Shown here piece after piece: positions 5,690 to 5,709 of a stretch of DNA of 5,709 nucleotides; position 1 is the first letter of the stretch, and each line of letters begins with the position of its first letter. The notes beneath the pieces are model-generated. The model did no database searches and was not told the DNA's origin. It saw nothing but the letters and a program-made list of their open reading frames with translations. The translations under genes were made by a program, and so were the position numbers. This DNA is from an uncultured Catenibacterium sp. (GTDB lineage: Bacteria; Bacillota_I; Bacilli_A; Erysipelotrichales; Coprobacillaceae): contig NZ_CAAFOM010000214.1 in the NCBI RefSeq assembly GCF_900764565.1, positions 1 through 5,709 of the forward strand, given 5' to 3'.

Positions 5690-5709
5690 AGATCGGAAGA
5701 GCACACGTC
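5690..5709 (+). other. Illumina TruSeq adapter remnant (not genomic)
   Basis: The last 20 bases, AGATCGGAAGAGCACACGTC, are identical to the start of the standard Illumina TruSeq read-1 adapter. They begin in the middle of a conserved gene and break its protein similarity. This is untrimmed adapter carried into the assembly. Anything predicted from it, such as the GTG start at 5704, should be discarded. Confidence 0.97.

Overview
The window is an AT-rich stretch of bacterial chromosome of Bacillota (Firmicutes) type. The signs are strong AAGGAGG-like ribosome binding sites 4 to 9 bases from the starts, TATAAT/extended TGnTATAAT promoters, short U-tailed hairpin terminators and tight gene packing. 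The protein set (TSCPD/TIGR03905 protein, MgtE, CrcB, a long-type galactokinase relative) fits an anaerobic gut Firmicute. An Erysipelotrichia-like source is my guess, not something the sequence proves. Seven of the eight genes lie on the minus strand, so the text below reads from high to low coordinates.

Right end (4736-5709): a GHMP kinase of the galactokinase family, cut off at its N-terminus by the end of the contig. The last 20 bases (5690-5709) are not genomic. They match the start of the Illumina TruSeq adapter, so the apparent GTG start and first five residues of that gene are artefacts. A terminator whose 5' arm is the gene's own last codons separates it from the next unit.

Middle right (3020-4697): a two-gene unit from its own promoter, with the Mg2+ transporter/channel gene mgtE followed 18 bases later by a small four-cysteine TSCPD-domain protein. 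It ends at a bidirectional terminator shared with crcB, the only plus-strand gene (fluoride channel, 2632-2994).

Middle left (578-2609): crcB and a minus-strand operon diverge from two promoters that occupy the same roughly 40 bases. The operon encodes an MBL-fold hydrolase, a small signal-anchored extracytoplasmic protein overlapping it by 14 bases, and a LysR-type regulator. No convincing terminator follows the LysR gene.

Left end (39-532): a separately promoted gene for a 132-residue protein. It resembles the zincin/ImmA-IrrE metallopeptidase fold around the active-site helix but appears to lack the zinc-binding histidines. Its transcript would start at or inside a perfect 9-bp inverted repeat that touches the ribosome binding site. 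It ends in a strong GC-rich terminator. Bases 1-38 hold no gene I can support.

Most of the window is ordinary housekeeping and transport sequence. The points most worth following up are the adapter artefact, the degenerate peptidase-like gene with its leader palindrome, and the uncharacterised hydrolase/anchored-protein/LysR operon. I see no mobile element, CRISPR array, tRNA or rRNA.
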